This document shows positions 9,529 to 17,700 of a DNA stretch of 46,906 nt, piece after piece (positions within the stretch are counted from its first letter, which is position 1; the number at the start of each line of letters is the position of its first letter). The position numbers were made by a program, and so were the translations under genes. The notes beneath the pieces were generated by a model. It searched no databases and was not told the DNA's origin. It saw only the letters and a list, made by a program, of their open reading frames with translations. This DNA is from Gemmatimonadota bacterium (GTDB lineage Bacteria > Gemmatimonadota > Gemmatimonadetes > Longimicrobiales > Gaopeijiaceae): assembly GCA_022340865.1 (NCBI GenBank), contig JAJDNC010000002.1, forward strand, positions 1 through 46,906, in the 5' to 3' direction.

Positions 9529-10985
9529 GCGCGGCCCCGGTGGGGCCGCCCACCGGGGCCCGGCGCGGCGTTCGCTTCCACCGTGGGCGGAGCGGAGGTC
9601 GCCGTCCGGGAGGCCCCGTGGCGCAGATCCGCTCCCGCGCCTCCCAACGCCCGCAGGACCGGTTCGAACTTGATGGCGGTCTCCTCCCACTCCAGCGCCG
9701 GAACCGAGCCCGCCACGATCCCCGCGCCCGCGAAGAGACGCCACGAGCTCCCCTCGGCTACCGCGGTGCGCAGCGCGGGCGCGAAGACGCCGTTTCCGTC
9801 CGCGTCGAACCACCCCACCGGCCCCGCGTACCAGCCCCGCTGGAAGGGCTCCTCCTCGGCCAGGAAGGCCAGAGCCTCGTCCCGGGGGACGCCGCACACC
9901 GCAGGCGTGGGGTGCAGCAGCCTGAGAAGGTCCAGGACGCCCGTGCCGCCGGGCACGCTGGCGCGGATCTCGGTCTCCAGGTGCTGGATGGCGGGGAGCG
10001 CGAGCACGTGCGGCTCGAGGTCGGCGTGGATCTGATGAGCCACGGTCTCCAGGCGCGTCACCATGTCGTCCAGAGCGATGCGCTGCTCGGCCCGGTCCTT
10101 CGCGCTGGCCAGAAGGTGGGCCGCCAGCGCGGATTGCTCCTCGGGGCTCTCGCCCCGGCGGACGGACCCCGCAACGGCCGTGGCATGGAAGACGCCCTCC
10201 CTCAGGGTGGCCACGGTCTCGGGCGCGGCCCCCAGGAGCGCCCTTCCGGGCTCGGGCTCGAAGAGGAAGACGTGGCTGCCCTGGTTGGCCTCCCAAAGGC
10301 GAGCCAGCACGGACGCGGGGTTCAGGACGGTCTCCAGCTCCACGTCCAGCGTGCGGGCCAGCACCGCCTTCGAGACGCGGCCGCCGCGGATGGCGGCCAA
10401 CGCCGCCTCCACCGCGTCCTCCCACGAAGCGCGGGCGGTGGCGGTGCTGTGCCCGGAGACGGCGGCCGCCTGCCGCCGCGACGACACGTCCGCCGTCACG
10501 AGCTCGGCTCTCAGGGCCTCGGCGTCCCGGCGCAGGCGCGTCAGGGCCCCTTCGGCGTCCTCGGGTCCCACCAGCGCCCGTGCCCGGAGCCACGCGTCTC
10601 CCGAGGCTCGCCCTTCCAGCTCGAACCGCGGGACGTGGAACAAGGCCGTCGGGAACGCCCGCCAGGTCCCCTCCGCCCGATGATCGGAGCGGAACGCGAA
10701 CCCTCCGTAGAGCCGCATCTGGGGCGCCCGCGTGCTGGCGGCATCCACCAGAGGCTCCCGCGCCAGCGCCAGAGCCTGCTCGCGAACGTCTTCGAAGCGA
10801 TCGGCGCCGCGGAGACCTCCACACCGGATCTCCGCCACGACGCCCCGGTGCGCCACCCAGCGGGTGCCGCGCGCCCAGAAGCCCCGGGGCTCACCGTCCG
10901 CGTGACGCAGGAAGGGATCCGGGTGCAGACCTGGTGCCGGAATCGTGATGGTCGCCAGGCGGCGCCCGCCGGGGCTCGGGCTCAT
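9525..10985 (-). CDS. menF: Isochorismate synthase MenF
   Basis: This is a 486-aa chorismate-utilising enzyme expected to convert chorismate to isochorismate. The conserved C-terminal domain shows VSKAVLARTLDV, HATAVAGSVRRG, LHPTPAVCGVPRDEA, RGWYAGPVGWFD and LFAGAGIVAGSVPALEWEET. The last roughly 40 residues after the catalytic core are low-complexity and Ala/Gly/Pro-rich and overlap the beginning of menD. The start lies 8 bp after the upstream peptidase stop, supporting cotranscription with the blaI/M56 pair. It could in principle supply siderophore synthesis, but the context is menaquinone. Confidence 0.93.
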   Translation of the reverse strand: MSPSPGGRRLATITIPAPGLHPDPFLRHADGEPRGFWARGTRWVAHRGVVAEIRCGGLRGADRFEDVREQALALAREPLVDAASTRAPQMRLYGGFAFRSDHRAEGTWRAFPTALFHVPRFELEGRASGDAWLRARALVGPEDAEGALTRLRRDAEALRAELVTADVSSRRQAAAVSGHSTATARASWEDAVEAALAAIRGGRVSKAVLARTLDVELETVLNPASVLARLWEANQGSHVFLFEPEPGRALLGAAPETVATLREGVFHATAVAGSVRRGESPEEQSALAAHLLASAKDRAEQRIALDDMVTRLETVAHQIHADLEPHVLALPAIQHLETEIRASVPGGTGVLDLLRLLHPTPAVCGVPRDEALAFLAEEEPFQRGWYAGPVGWFDADGNGVFAPALRTAVAEGSSWRLFAGAGIVAGSVPALEWEETAIKFEPVLRALGGAGADLRHGASRTATSAPPTVEANAAPGPGGRPHRGRA

Positions 10986-10993
10986 CGTGCGGG

Positions 10994-12310
10994 TCAGAGC
11001 TTCAAATCGGGCTCGTGCTCCCCGATGGCCGACTCCGATCTACCGTTCTCGAGCGCCGCCGGCCGAGCCTCCATCTCCGCCGCTCCGTCCAGCAGCATGA
11101 GCGTGGGCTCGCTCCCGTCGTCGGCATCCAGCTGGTACAGGACCGCCTTGTGCACTACCGGGGCGGCAGGCACCGAAGGCATGAGGAAGGCGGGCGCCAC
11201 CACGAAGACGGCCGCGGCCACGGCCGCCCAGGGCGAGCTCCGTCTGTCCGGACGGGGAAAGTCCAGAATCCTGCGGATCCGGGCGCTGAGACCGTGGCCC
11301 CTTCCGTAGACGAGGGCAGCCTCCGAGCGTGGGATCCTCGACCGCACGGACCACTCCGCCACGCGGGCCAGGGAACGCGCCAGCCCGAGGGGTCGTCCCG
11401 TGCGCGCCACGGCCCGGTCGTCGCACGCCAGCTCCGTCGCCTCCAGGGCACCGGCCACGCCGATGCGGTTCAGGGGCTGAATCCAGAAGATCGCCTCCAC
11501 GGCCCGCAGGAGGGCCAACCACGGGACGTCTCGCCGCTGGACGTGGGCCAGCTCGTGCGCCAACACGGCGTCCAGCTCCTCATCCGCGAGCTGCTCCTCG
11601 CAGCGTTCGGGAAGGACGATGGTGGTCCCTTGCACCACGCAGGGAGCATCCGCGGTCGTCGATGTCACCAGACGAGCCGAGATCCTGCATCCGGAGCTGA
11701 CTACGCGCCTCAGGGCCCTGCGGCCTCGGGAGCCCGGGGGTCGAAGCTCGCCCAGGGCATCATCGAGCAATCTCCGTCGGCGGATCAGCAGGCCGAGCGT
11801 GAGCAGAGTCCCCGAGAGCCAGAGGACCACCGCCCCGTGCTGCCACAGGAAGGCACGAGGCGTGGGGCACGCCTCGCCGACGATGGTGGCCCAGTCGGTG
11901 TGGTCGTGGGGCAGGCTCGTCAGCGCGAACCGACACGACTCGGAGGGCTTCGCCACCTTCAAGGCAGCCATGCTCCCCGCCGCGCCCGGCGCCAGGGAGC
12001 TCCTCAGCCAAGTGGCGAGGTCCGTGGGCTGCGCACGCCGCGAGGCGGCATCCGCCGCGCTCACGGTTCGAACCGCGACGGCTCTGGGCGCCTCCCGTCG
12101 ACCGGGAGCATCCCGCACCGTGGTCACCGTCGCCGTGATCAACCCACCCAGGAGCGCGACCTTCCACAACACGTCCTGGGTGACGGGATGGCGCAGCCAA
12201 CGGACATGGACCAACCCCCACACCGCCAACAGAAGGACGGTGCTCTGGAGGAGGTAGGTCAGGAGCCAACCGTAGAGGGCTCCCGTCGCTGCAAGAAGAA
12301 GCTCAGTCAC
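10994..12310 (-). CDS. M56-family (BlaR1-type) membrane metallopeptidase
   Basis: This is a 438-aa integral-membrane zinc metallopeptidase related to BlaR1/MecR1. The catalytic motif is AVLAHELAHVQRRD and the downstream acidic segment is LEATELACDD. Hydrophobic segments occur at the N-terminus (about 8-30), around 155-175 and near 350-370. BlaR1 normally carries an extracellular penicillin-binding domain. Here the region after the last membrane segment is only about 70 residues, so it is not a beta-lactam sensor of the classic type. By family analogy it would cleave the adjacent BlaI-type repressor on receiving a membrane signal. It starts at a GTG that overlaps the end of blaI by 8 bases. 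Confidence 0.87.
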   Translation of the reverse strand: MTELLLAATGALYGWLLTYLLQSTVLLLAVWGLVHVRWLRHPVTQDVLWKVALLGGLITATVTTVRDAPGRREAPRAVAVRTVSAADAASRRAQPTDLATWLRSSLAPGAAGSMAALKVAKPSESCRFALTSLPHDHTDWATIVGEACPTPRAFLWQHGAVVLWLSGTLLTLGLLIRRRRLLDDALGELRPPGSRGRRALRRVVSSGCRISARLVTSTTADAPCVVQGTTIVLPERCEEQLADEELDAVLAHELAHVQRRDVPWLALLRAVEAIFWIQPLNRIGVAGALEATELACDDRAVARTGRPLGLARSLARVAEWSVRSRIPRSEAALVYGRGHGLSARIRRILDFPRPDRRSSPWAAVAAAVFVVAPAFLMPSVPAAPVVHKAVLYQLDADDGSEPTLMLLDGAAEMEARPAALENGRSESAIGEHEPDLKL

Positions 12311-12695
12311 CCACTCCCGCTCGCGCTTCCGCCTCGTCGATCATTACCCGGATGCGGGCAAGCTCGTCGGCGTCCACCTCGTCGGTGCGGACCAGGTGGC
12401 TCACTAGGGCGGCGACGTCGCCGTCGAAGAGATTTTCCGTGAGATCCCTCACCTTGCTGCGGCGCACCTCCGCGCGTGTCACCATGGGGCGGAATACGTG
12501 CTGCCGTCCCTCGCGACGATGGGTGAGGACCTGTTTGCGTTCCAAACGAGTGAGGAGCGTCGCCACGGTGGTGAGGGCGAGCGTACGCTCCTTGAGCAGG
12601 GCTTCCCAGACGTCCTGGGTTGTTGCTTCTCCGCGATCCCAGAGGATCTGGAGAATGGACAGTTGAAGGCTCGTCAGCCCGATGGTATCCGGCAC
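12303..12695 (-). CDS. BlaI/MecI/CopY-family transcriptional repressor
   Basis: This is a 130-aa winged-helix repressor. The N-terminus LTSLQLSILQILWDRGEATTQDVWEAL and the recognition region TTVATLLTRLERKQVLTHRREGRQHVF are typical of Penicillinase_R proteins. The acidic C-terminal half would form the dimerisation helices. In the known systems it is inactivated by proteolysis through the partner M56 peptidase, which is encoded next and overlaps it. It begins with a GTG after AGGAGG. It heads the menaquinone operon and therefore probably controls menFDBAE together with itself. Confidence 0.92.
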   Translation of the reverse strand: MPDTIGLTSLQLSILQILWDRGEATTQDVWEALLKERTLALTTVATLLTRLERKQVLTHRREGRQHVFRPMVTRAEVRRSKVRDLTENLFDGDVAALVSHLVRTDEVDADELARIRVMIDEAEARAGVGD

Positions 12696-13013
12696 GGTGT
12701 GACTCCTCCTAGACAGTGAACTCGCCTAGGTAGACGACGCATGTGGCTCCATGGGTTGCCCGGACTCGCTGGGAAGTTCTCGTCCCCGGCTGCAACCCGA
12801 CAGGCCGAGGCACCCGGACGCTGTCATTCTGGGAGATCTCCGACCGCCGGTCAACAGCGACGTGGGAAGCGCCCCAAAACGTGCCGGGAAGGGCCTTTCG
12901 CCGCCGGCGAGGGACGACCCATCTTGGCCCCTGCGAGATCCCGGCGGCGCGCACGCATCCAGCGCTGTCGCGCCACGCCGGGATACGCCGCACCCCTCAG
13001 CCCAGGAAGCGCC
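12696..13013. promoter_or_regulatory. Divergent region upstream of blaI with repeated CCTAG elements
   Basis: This is a 318-bp non-coding stretch between blaI (minus) and a lipoprotein gene (plus). Close to blaI, 12709-12735 contains CCTAGACAG and CCTAGGTAGAC, a repeated CCTAG/TAGAC pattern overlapping where the promoter and BlaI operator should be. The usual TACA/TGTA BlaI dyad is not present, so this is only a candidate operator. The remaining roughly 270 bp shows no gene or clear structure. Confidence 0.3.
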
Positions 13014-14030
13014 ATGAGCGACGTTCGCGGAGTCCTCCCCGCCTCGTTCCCGGATGGGCCGCCCCCCTGCTCCCCTGCCGGCAGGCGGGCGCGCAGGGCG
13101 GTGGCGGCGTGCCTCGTCGTCGGCGTCCTCGCCGCGACGGTGACCGGGTGCGGCGGCGGGGGCCCCGGCGCCGGCGCCAAAGGGGCGGCGACGACGCCCT
13201 CCTCCCCTCCGGCCACGGACATCTGGCTGGCGGCGCTCCACCACGACACCGGGGGAACGCTGTCGCTGGGCAAGGCGGTGAACGTGACGCACCGCCGGGG
13301 CTACGACAACCAGCCGTTCTTCCTCCCCGACGGATCGGGCTTCTGGTACACCTCCATCGACTCCACCGGACAGGCGGACATCTGGTTCCACGACCTCGGC
13401 AGCGGGGAGAACCGCCCGGTCACCCGCACTGCCCGCGAGAGCGAGTACTCCGCCACGTGGCTGGGCATGGGCGGCGGCTTCTCGGCCATCCGGGTGGAGG
13501 CCGACTCGACGCAGCGGCTCTGGCGCTTCGACGTCGACGGCGGCGACGCCTCCGTGCTCTTCTCGGACGTCGCCCCGGTGGGGTACCACGCCTGGGCCGA
13601 CGACCACACGGTGGCCATGTACGTCCTGGGCACCCCTCCCACCCTCGTCGTCGGCGTCGTGTCCACCGGAGCCACGCGCACCGTGGCCCATGACATCGGG
13701 CGCTCCATCCGGAGGATTCCCGGGACGAACGACGTCAGCTACGTGCAGCACGTGGGCAAGGACTCCACCGAGATCCGCCGGTTGCACGTGCGCGCCGGCA
13801 CCTCGACGCTCCTGGCACCGGGCATCCAGGGCGGGGATTTCCACGCGTGGACGCCCGGGGGCGTGCTTCTCCAGGCTCACGGAGCCGTGCTCTACGCATG
13901 GTCCCCGGGAGACCACGCCTGGAAGCAGGTCGCGGACCTGAGCGCGCAGGGGATCTCGCTGAGCCGGCTGGCGGTGAGTCCCGATGGGACCCTCATCGCG
14001 TTGGTGGGAGAGACTACCGGGGGGAGCTGA
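13014..14030 (+). CDS. TolB/WD40-like beta-propeller lipoprotein
   Basis: This is a 338-aa secreted protein with a long basic N-terminal region, a hydrophobic segment (VAACLVVGVLAATVTGC) and a probable lipid-modified cysteine. A Gly/Ala/Pro linker follows. The body has repeated propeller strands of the PDGSGFWYTS, WFHDLGSG and VSPDGTLIALVG type, as in TolB/PD40 domains. No catalytic motif was found. The start at 13014 follows CAGGAAGC; an open frame extends further upstream without a better site. The likely role is a periplasmic scaffold or sensor, but this is inference. Confidence 0.65.
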   Translation: MSDVRGVLPASFPDGPPPCSPAGRRARRAVAACLVVGVLAATVTGCGGGGPGAGAKGAATTPSSPPATDIWLAALHHDTGGTLSLGKAVNVTHRRGYDNQPFFLPDGSGFWYTSIDSTGQADIWFHDLGSGENRPVTRTARESEYSATWLGMGGGFSAIRVEADSTQRLWRFDVDGGDASVLFSDVAPVGYHAWADDHTVAMYVLGTPPTLVVGVVSTGATRTVAHDIGRSIRRIPGTNDVSYVQHVGKDSTEIRRLHVRAGTSTLLAPGIQGGDFHAWTPGGVLLQAHGAVLYAWSPGDHAWKQVADLSAQGISLSRLAVSPDGTLIALVGETTGGS

Positions 14031-14039
14031 CCGCGCCCC

Positions 14040-14381
14040 TCACGCCCAGCCGCGCCACCTCTCCTCGGCGTGGCCCACGGTGAGCTCCTTGCCGCAGCGG
14101 ACCAGGGGCATGCGCAGGATCGTCGGCTCCTCGCCGGCGATCTCCATCCAGCGCTCGTCGCCGTAGTGCGCGGTGTGCAGGCCCAGGGCCCGGAACCGCT
14201 TGGAGCTCCGGTCCACCACCGCGTCGGCGCCGAGCTTCTGGAAAAAGCGCACGAGCTCTCCTCTGGACGGGGCACGCACCTTGAAGTCCACGAAATGGAC
14301 CTTGATGCGCCGCTCCTTGAAGAAGCGCAGCGCCTTGCGCGTGTCGGCGTCGCTCTTCACGCCGAAGATCTGAACGTCCAT
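14040..14381 (-). CDS. ArsC/Spx-fold thioredoxin-like protein lacking the N-terminal cysteine
   Basis: This is a 113-aa ArsC/Spx/YffB-type protein. The opening MDVQIFGVKSDADTRKALRF aligns with the family pattern, where a cysteine normally follows the first strand (as in YGIKNCDT). Here that position reads KSDAD and there is no cysteine. The only cysteine is C96 in MPLVRCGKELTVG, near the conserved basic residues of the C-terminal half. Some relatives are listed as ArsC-family (seleno)proteins with the redox residue at this late position; I recall this rather than prove it. No ribosome-binding site is evident at the ATG. The reaction is unknown. Confidence 0.75.
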   Translation of the reverse strand: MDVQIFGVKSDADTRKALRFFKERRIKVHFVDFKVRAPSRGELVRFFQKLGADAVVDRSSKRFRALGLHTAHYGDERWMEIAGEEPTILRMPLVRCGKELTVGHAEERWRGWA

Positions 14382-14509
14382 GGGCGCAAGGTAGACCGCC
14401 GGCCCCGTGGCGTGAAGCGACGCTCCCCACCCGAAACGCTCCGGGAGGGCCCGGAGCGATCCCCGGCTTCTCGAGCGATTCCGTTCCCGGGGGCTCCCGG
14501 TGCCCGCCG

Positions 14510-17188
14510 CTACTCGGCCCGCAGCGAGCTCACCGGATCCACGGTCGTCGCGCGTCGAGCCGGCAGGTAGCAGGCCGCCGCCGCCGCCGCCGCCAGGAGC
14601 ACCACCACGGCGCCCAGCGTCGCCGGGTCGGTGGGCGCGATCCCGTAGAGAAGGCTCCCGAGGGCGTGGGTGGCCAGGAGCGTGCCGCCGAGGCCCAGGG
14701 CGAGGCCGAGGCCCACCAGCATCAGTCCCCTTCGGAGCATCATCGCGACCACGCTTCCTACGTCTGCCCCGAGCGCCATGCGGATTCCGATCTCGTGGGT
14801 CCGCCGGCGGGCCGCCTGGGCCGTGACGCCGTAGACGCCCACCGTGGCCAGCAGCAGCGCCAGAGCGCCGAACGCCCCCAGGAGGGTCAGGATGAACTGT
14901 TCCTGGGCCATGGACTTGCGCCACACGCCCCGCATGGTCCGCACGGCACCCAGCGGGATGAGCGGGTCCATCTCCTTGAGGACGCTCTTCGCGACCGGGA
15001 GTGCGGCCATGGGATCCCCGGTGGTGCGGATCACGACCCAGTTGCTCCGGTCCCAGTCCTGATGGGCGTTCTCGAACACCTCCGCGCGCGCGGGCTTTCC
15101 GGGGCTCACCTGCCTCTGGTCGCCCACGACGCCGACGATGGTGTGCCAGGTGGAATGGGGCGTCGCCACGCGGTCGTAGGCGATGCGCTTGCCGACGGGG
15201 TCCTCCCCGGGGAAGTACTTCCGGGCGAACGTCTCGTTGACGAGGATGGCCAGCGGCGCACCGGGGCGGTCATCGGCGTCGAACATGCGTCCCTCCAGCA
15301 GCGGGATCTGCAGGGCCGCGAAGTAACCCCGGTCGGCCCGGCGGTGGAGGATCTCGAAGCCGACTCTGTCGGGCGGCCATCCTTCCGCCTGGAACTGGCT
15401 CGACCAGCTCGCGCCGTTCAGCGGAAGCTGCTGGACACGCCCGACCTTCTCGATGCCGGGGCGAGCCTCGAGGCGGCGCTCGAAGTCGTCCTGGAACCCC
15501 AGCACCTGGTCGCGGCTCGGGTACCGGCTGCCGGGAAGCCCGAACTGAATCGCCAACACATTGTCCATACGGAACCCCGGGTCGATGCTCCGCAGGAGCC
15601 AGAAGGAGCGGATCATGAGCCCGGCACCCACGACGAGCATGAGAGCCAGGGCGACCTCGAACACCACCAGGCCTCCGAGGGTGCGTAGCGTCCCCCGGCC
15701 GGCGGAGCCGGCGCGACCTCCTTCGCGGAGCGTCTCCTGAACGGCGCCGTTGGCGGCGCGGAGTGCGGGAGCGGTGCCGAAGAGAAGGGCGCTGAGGACC
15801 GTCACCCCCAGGGTGAAGAGGACCACCCGCCCGTCCAGTGCCAGGCCGGTCGCCCCGGGTATGCCGATGTGCTGCCGCACCGACAGGGCCTTCACGCCTA
15901 TCCACCCGAGGCCCAGACCTGTCGCCCCGCCACCCAGGGACAGGAGCATGCTCTCGGTGAGGATCTGCCGGACGACCCGGCCTCGGCCCGCACCGAGGGC
16001 GATGCGCACCCCCACCTCCCGCGTACGCTCCAACGCCCGCACCAGCATGAGGTTGGCGACGTTGGTGCACGCCAGGAGGAGAAGGAGACCCACGGCACCC
16101 AGGAGGATGAGCAGGGGCGTGTGGATGCCCTTGATGAGGAACGAGCGCAGTGGCGTCATCCCGGCGCCCATGACCTTGTTGGTGTCGGGGAAGTCCTTCT
16201 GCAGGCGCTTGACCACCACCTGGAGCTGGGCGTTCGCCTCGTCCAGCGTGAAGCCAGGCTTGATGCGTGCGACGCCCCGCAGGAAGTGCGCGCGCCGGAA
16301 CCAGGCCGCCTGGCGATCTGACCTCTCCCACCCCATGGGAGTCCAGAACTGCGTGCCGTCGTTGGGGAAGTCGAAGCCTGCGGGCATCACGCCTACGACC
16401 CGGTCTCTGGACGATCCCAAGTGGATCGTGCGTCCCACCACGCCGGGATCGGCGCCGAAGCGCTGGACCCAGAGGCGGTGGCTCAGGACCACGACGCTGT
16501 CGTCGGGGCTCCACGTCTGGTCCCAGTGGAGCTCGCCGCCCACCTCCGGCCGCACACCCAGCACCGAGAAGAAGTTTCCCGTGACCGCGGCGTAGCTCAG
16601 AAGCACTGGCTCGCCGTCCTGGACGAACGTCGCCTGGCCCACGCCGTCCTGCCACGCGGCGACGTCCTGGAAAGCACCCACCTGGTCGCGCCAGTCGAGG
16701 AGATTGGCAGGTGCGTCGTTGGCGTCGGTCCACCCGAACTCCGGATTGGTCTCGTAGAGCATGACGAGATGCCCGGGATCCTGGAACGGGAGGGGCCGGA
16801 AGAAGAACGCGTTCGCGGCCGAGAAGATGGCCGTGTTGGCGCCGATGCCCAGGGCGATCACGGTCACGGCGGTAGCGGTGAAGCCCGGGGTCCTCCACAA
16901 CGTACGCATCGCGAAGCGAATATCCTGCCCGATCGTGCCGAACACGTTCCCTCCCCGTCCATGGGTCCGGGGGCGGGTCCACGCGCCGTGTCTTCCGCCC
17001 CCCAGGTGAAGGCGGACAGCCACGAACAACAGCCCCAGCACTTCCCCGACGCCGAACCGCGCCCTCGCCGACGGCGATATGCGCTCGCCCGCGCGGCGCT
17101 CGCATGTCTCCAGGACCTCCGCCCCGTGCCGCTCGCGGAACCACCGAGGAGCCAGCGCAATCGCCAGCGCGACGAGTCGGCGGATCAC
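14510..17188 (-). CDS. ADOP-type ABC transporter permease (MacB/FtsX-like, duplicated)
   Basis: This 892-aa permease belongs to the Acidobacterial duplicated orphan permease type. An N-terminal soluble segment (about 1-85) precedes two MacB periplasmic-core plus FtsX permease units. The first membrane helix follows DIRFAMRTLWRTPGFTATAVTVIALGIGANTAIFSAAN. The second FtsX block includes RTHEIGIRMALGADVGSVVAMMLRRG, and the protein ends RRATTVDPVSSLRAE. Such proteins lack a linked ATPase gene, as here. It starts with a GTG overlapping the PadR stop (GTGA), a very common pairing for this family. The substrate is unknown. Confidence 0.9.
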   Translation of the reverse strand: MIRRLVALAIALAPRWFRERHGAEVLETCERRAGERISPSARARFGVGEVLGLLFVAVRLHLGGGRHGAWTRPRTHGRGGNVFGTIGQDIRFAMRTLWRTPGFTATAVTVIALGIGANTAIFSAANAFFFRPLPFQDPGHLVMLYETNPEFGWTDANDAPANLLDWRDQVGAFQDVAAWQDGVGQATFVQDGEPVLLSYAAVTGNFFSVLGVRPEVGGELHWDQTWSPDDSVVVLSHRLWVQRFGADPGVVGRTIHLGSSRDRVVGVMPAGFDFPNDGTQFWTPMGWERSDRQAAWFRRAHFLRGVARIKPGFTLDEANAQLQVVVKRLQKDFPDTNKVMGAGMTPLRSFLIKGIHTPLLILLGAVGLLLLLACTNVANLMLVRALERTREVGVRIALGAGRGRVVRQILTESMLLSLGGGATGLGLGWIGVKALSVRQHIGIPGATGLALDGRVVLFTLGVTVLSALLFGTAPALRAANGAVQETLREGGRAGSAGRGTLRTLGGLVVFEVALALMLVVGAGLMIRSFWLLRSIDPGFRMDNVLAIQFGLPGSRYPSRDQVLGFQDDFERRLEARPGIEKVGRVQQLPLNGASWSSQFQAEGWPPDRVGFEILHRRADRGYFAALQIPLLEGRMFDADDRPGAPLAILVNETFARKYFPGEDPVGKRIAYDRVATPHSTWHTIVGVVGDQRQVSPGKPARAEVFENAHQDWDRSNWVVIRTTGDPMAALPVAKSVLKEMDPLIPLGAVRTMRGVWRKSMAQEQFILTLLGAFGALALLLATVGVYGVTAQAARRRTHEIGIRMALGADVGSVVAMMLRRGLMLVGLGLALGLGGTLLATHALGSLLYGIAPTDPATLGAVVVLLAAAAAAACYLPARRATTVDPVSSLRAE

Positions 17189-17520
17189 GCGCCGCCCTCC
17201 GCGAGGAGCTTCTTCTTCTTGGCCGTCCGCACCAGGGCCGCCAGGCGGGCGGACTCCTCCGCCGCCAGTGCCCTCCCTCGGGAGGTGAGGCGGTAGTAGC
17301 GCCTCCGCGCGTCATCATCCACCCGGGCGGGACGCTCGGGGGCCTCCGCCACCATCCCGTCGGCCTCCATGCGCTGGAGGGCCAGATAGAGGGCCCCCGT
17401 GCTGGGTGCGGACGAGGGCCCTGCCCGCGACTCGATCTCCTTGATGATCCCGTATCCGTGGCGGTCCCCGTCGGCGAGGGCCAGCAGGATCTGATAGGTC
17501 AGACGGGTGAGGGCGGCCAT
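17185..17520 (-). CDS. PadR-family transcriptional regulator
   Basis: This is a 111-aa PadR winged-helix regulator. It begins MAALTRLTYQILLALADGDRHGYGI and carries the recognition and wing region STGALYLALQRMEADGMV and RRRYYRLTSRGRALAAEE. The start at 17520 follows GGAGG with suitable spacing. Its stop overlaps the ADOP permease start, so the two form a coupled unit. By analogy with other PadR-ADOP pairs it probably represses its own operon from the AT-rich promoter region just upstream. Confidence 0.93.
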   Translation of the reverse strand: MAALTRLTYQILLALADGDRHGYGIIKEIESRAGPSSAPSTGALYLALQRMEADGMVAEAPERPARVDDDARRRYYRLTSRGRALAAEESARLAALVRTAKKKKLLAEGGA

Positions 17521-17604
17521 GTGGACGCCTCCGGAGGAGGAGGTTCGAAGCCGACGCGACGCAGGCGGCGCGCCATCGGGAGCTCGATCGGGCACGGCAC
17601 AACT

Positions 17605-17646
17605 GTATTTCTCATTTATATATTTTCTCCATACCTACTCTGTCAA
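17605..17646 (-). promoter_or_regulatory. Sigma-70 promoter and candidate PadR operator
   Basis: This is the most AT-rich patch in its neighbourhood. Reading on the minus strand, TTGACA (17641-17646) is followed after 18 bp by TATATA (17617-17622). A weak dyad, GTAT (17605-17608) and ATAC (17631-17634), is centred exactly on the TATATA box. It could be a PadR site that occludes the -10 element. Confidence 0.6.
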
Positions 17647-17700
17647 CCCGGCATGGGGTTCGACCCTTGTGGCGACAGCCGATCCGATGTACCCGGAGGT

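Noticed and set aside
12303..12310. Classifying the M56/BlaI pair as a beta-lactamase regulatory system
   Set aside because: The peptidase has no penicillin-binding domain and no beta-lactamase gene is nearby; the downstream genes are menaquinone genes.
12741..13013. Upstream extension of the lipoprotein gene
   Set aside because: The frame is open only because of high GC. The signal peptide and CAGGAAGC ribosome-binding site place the start at 13014.
17653..17670. A tRNA T-loop-like GGGGTTCGACCC sequence
   Set aside because: No matching anticodon arm, acceptor stem or CCA-side pairing is present around it.
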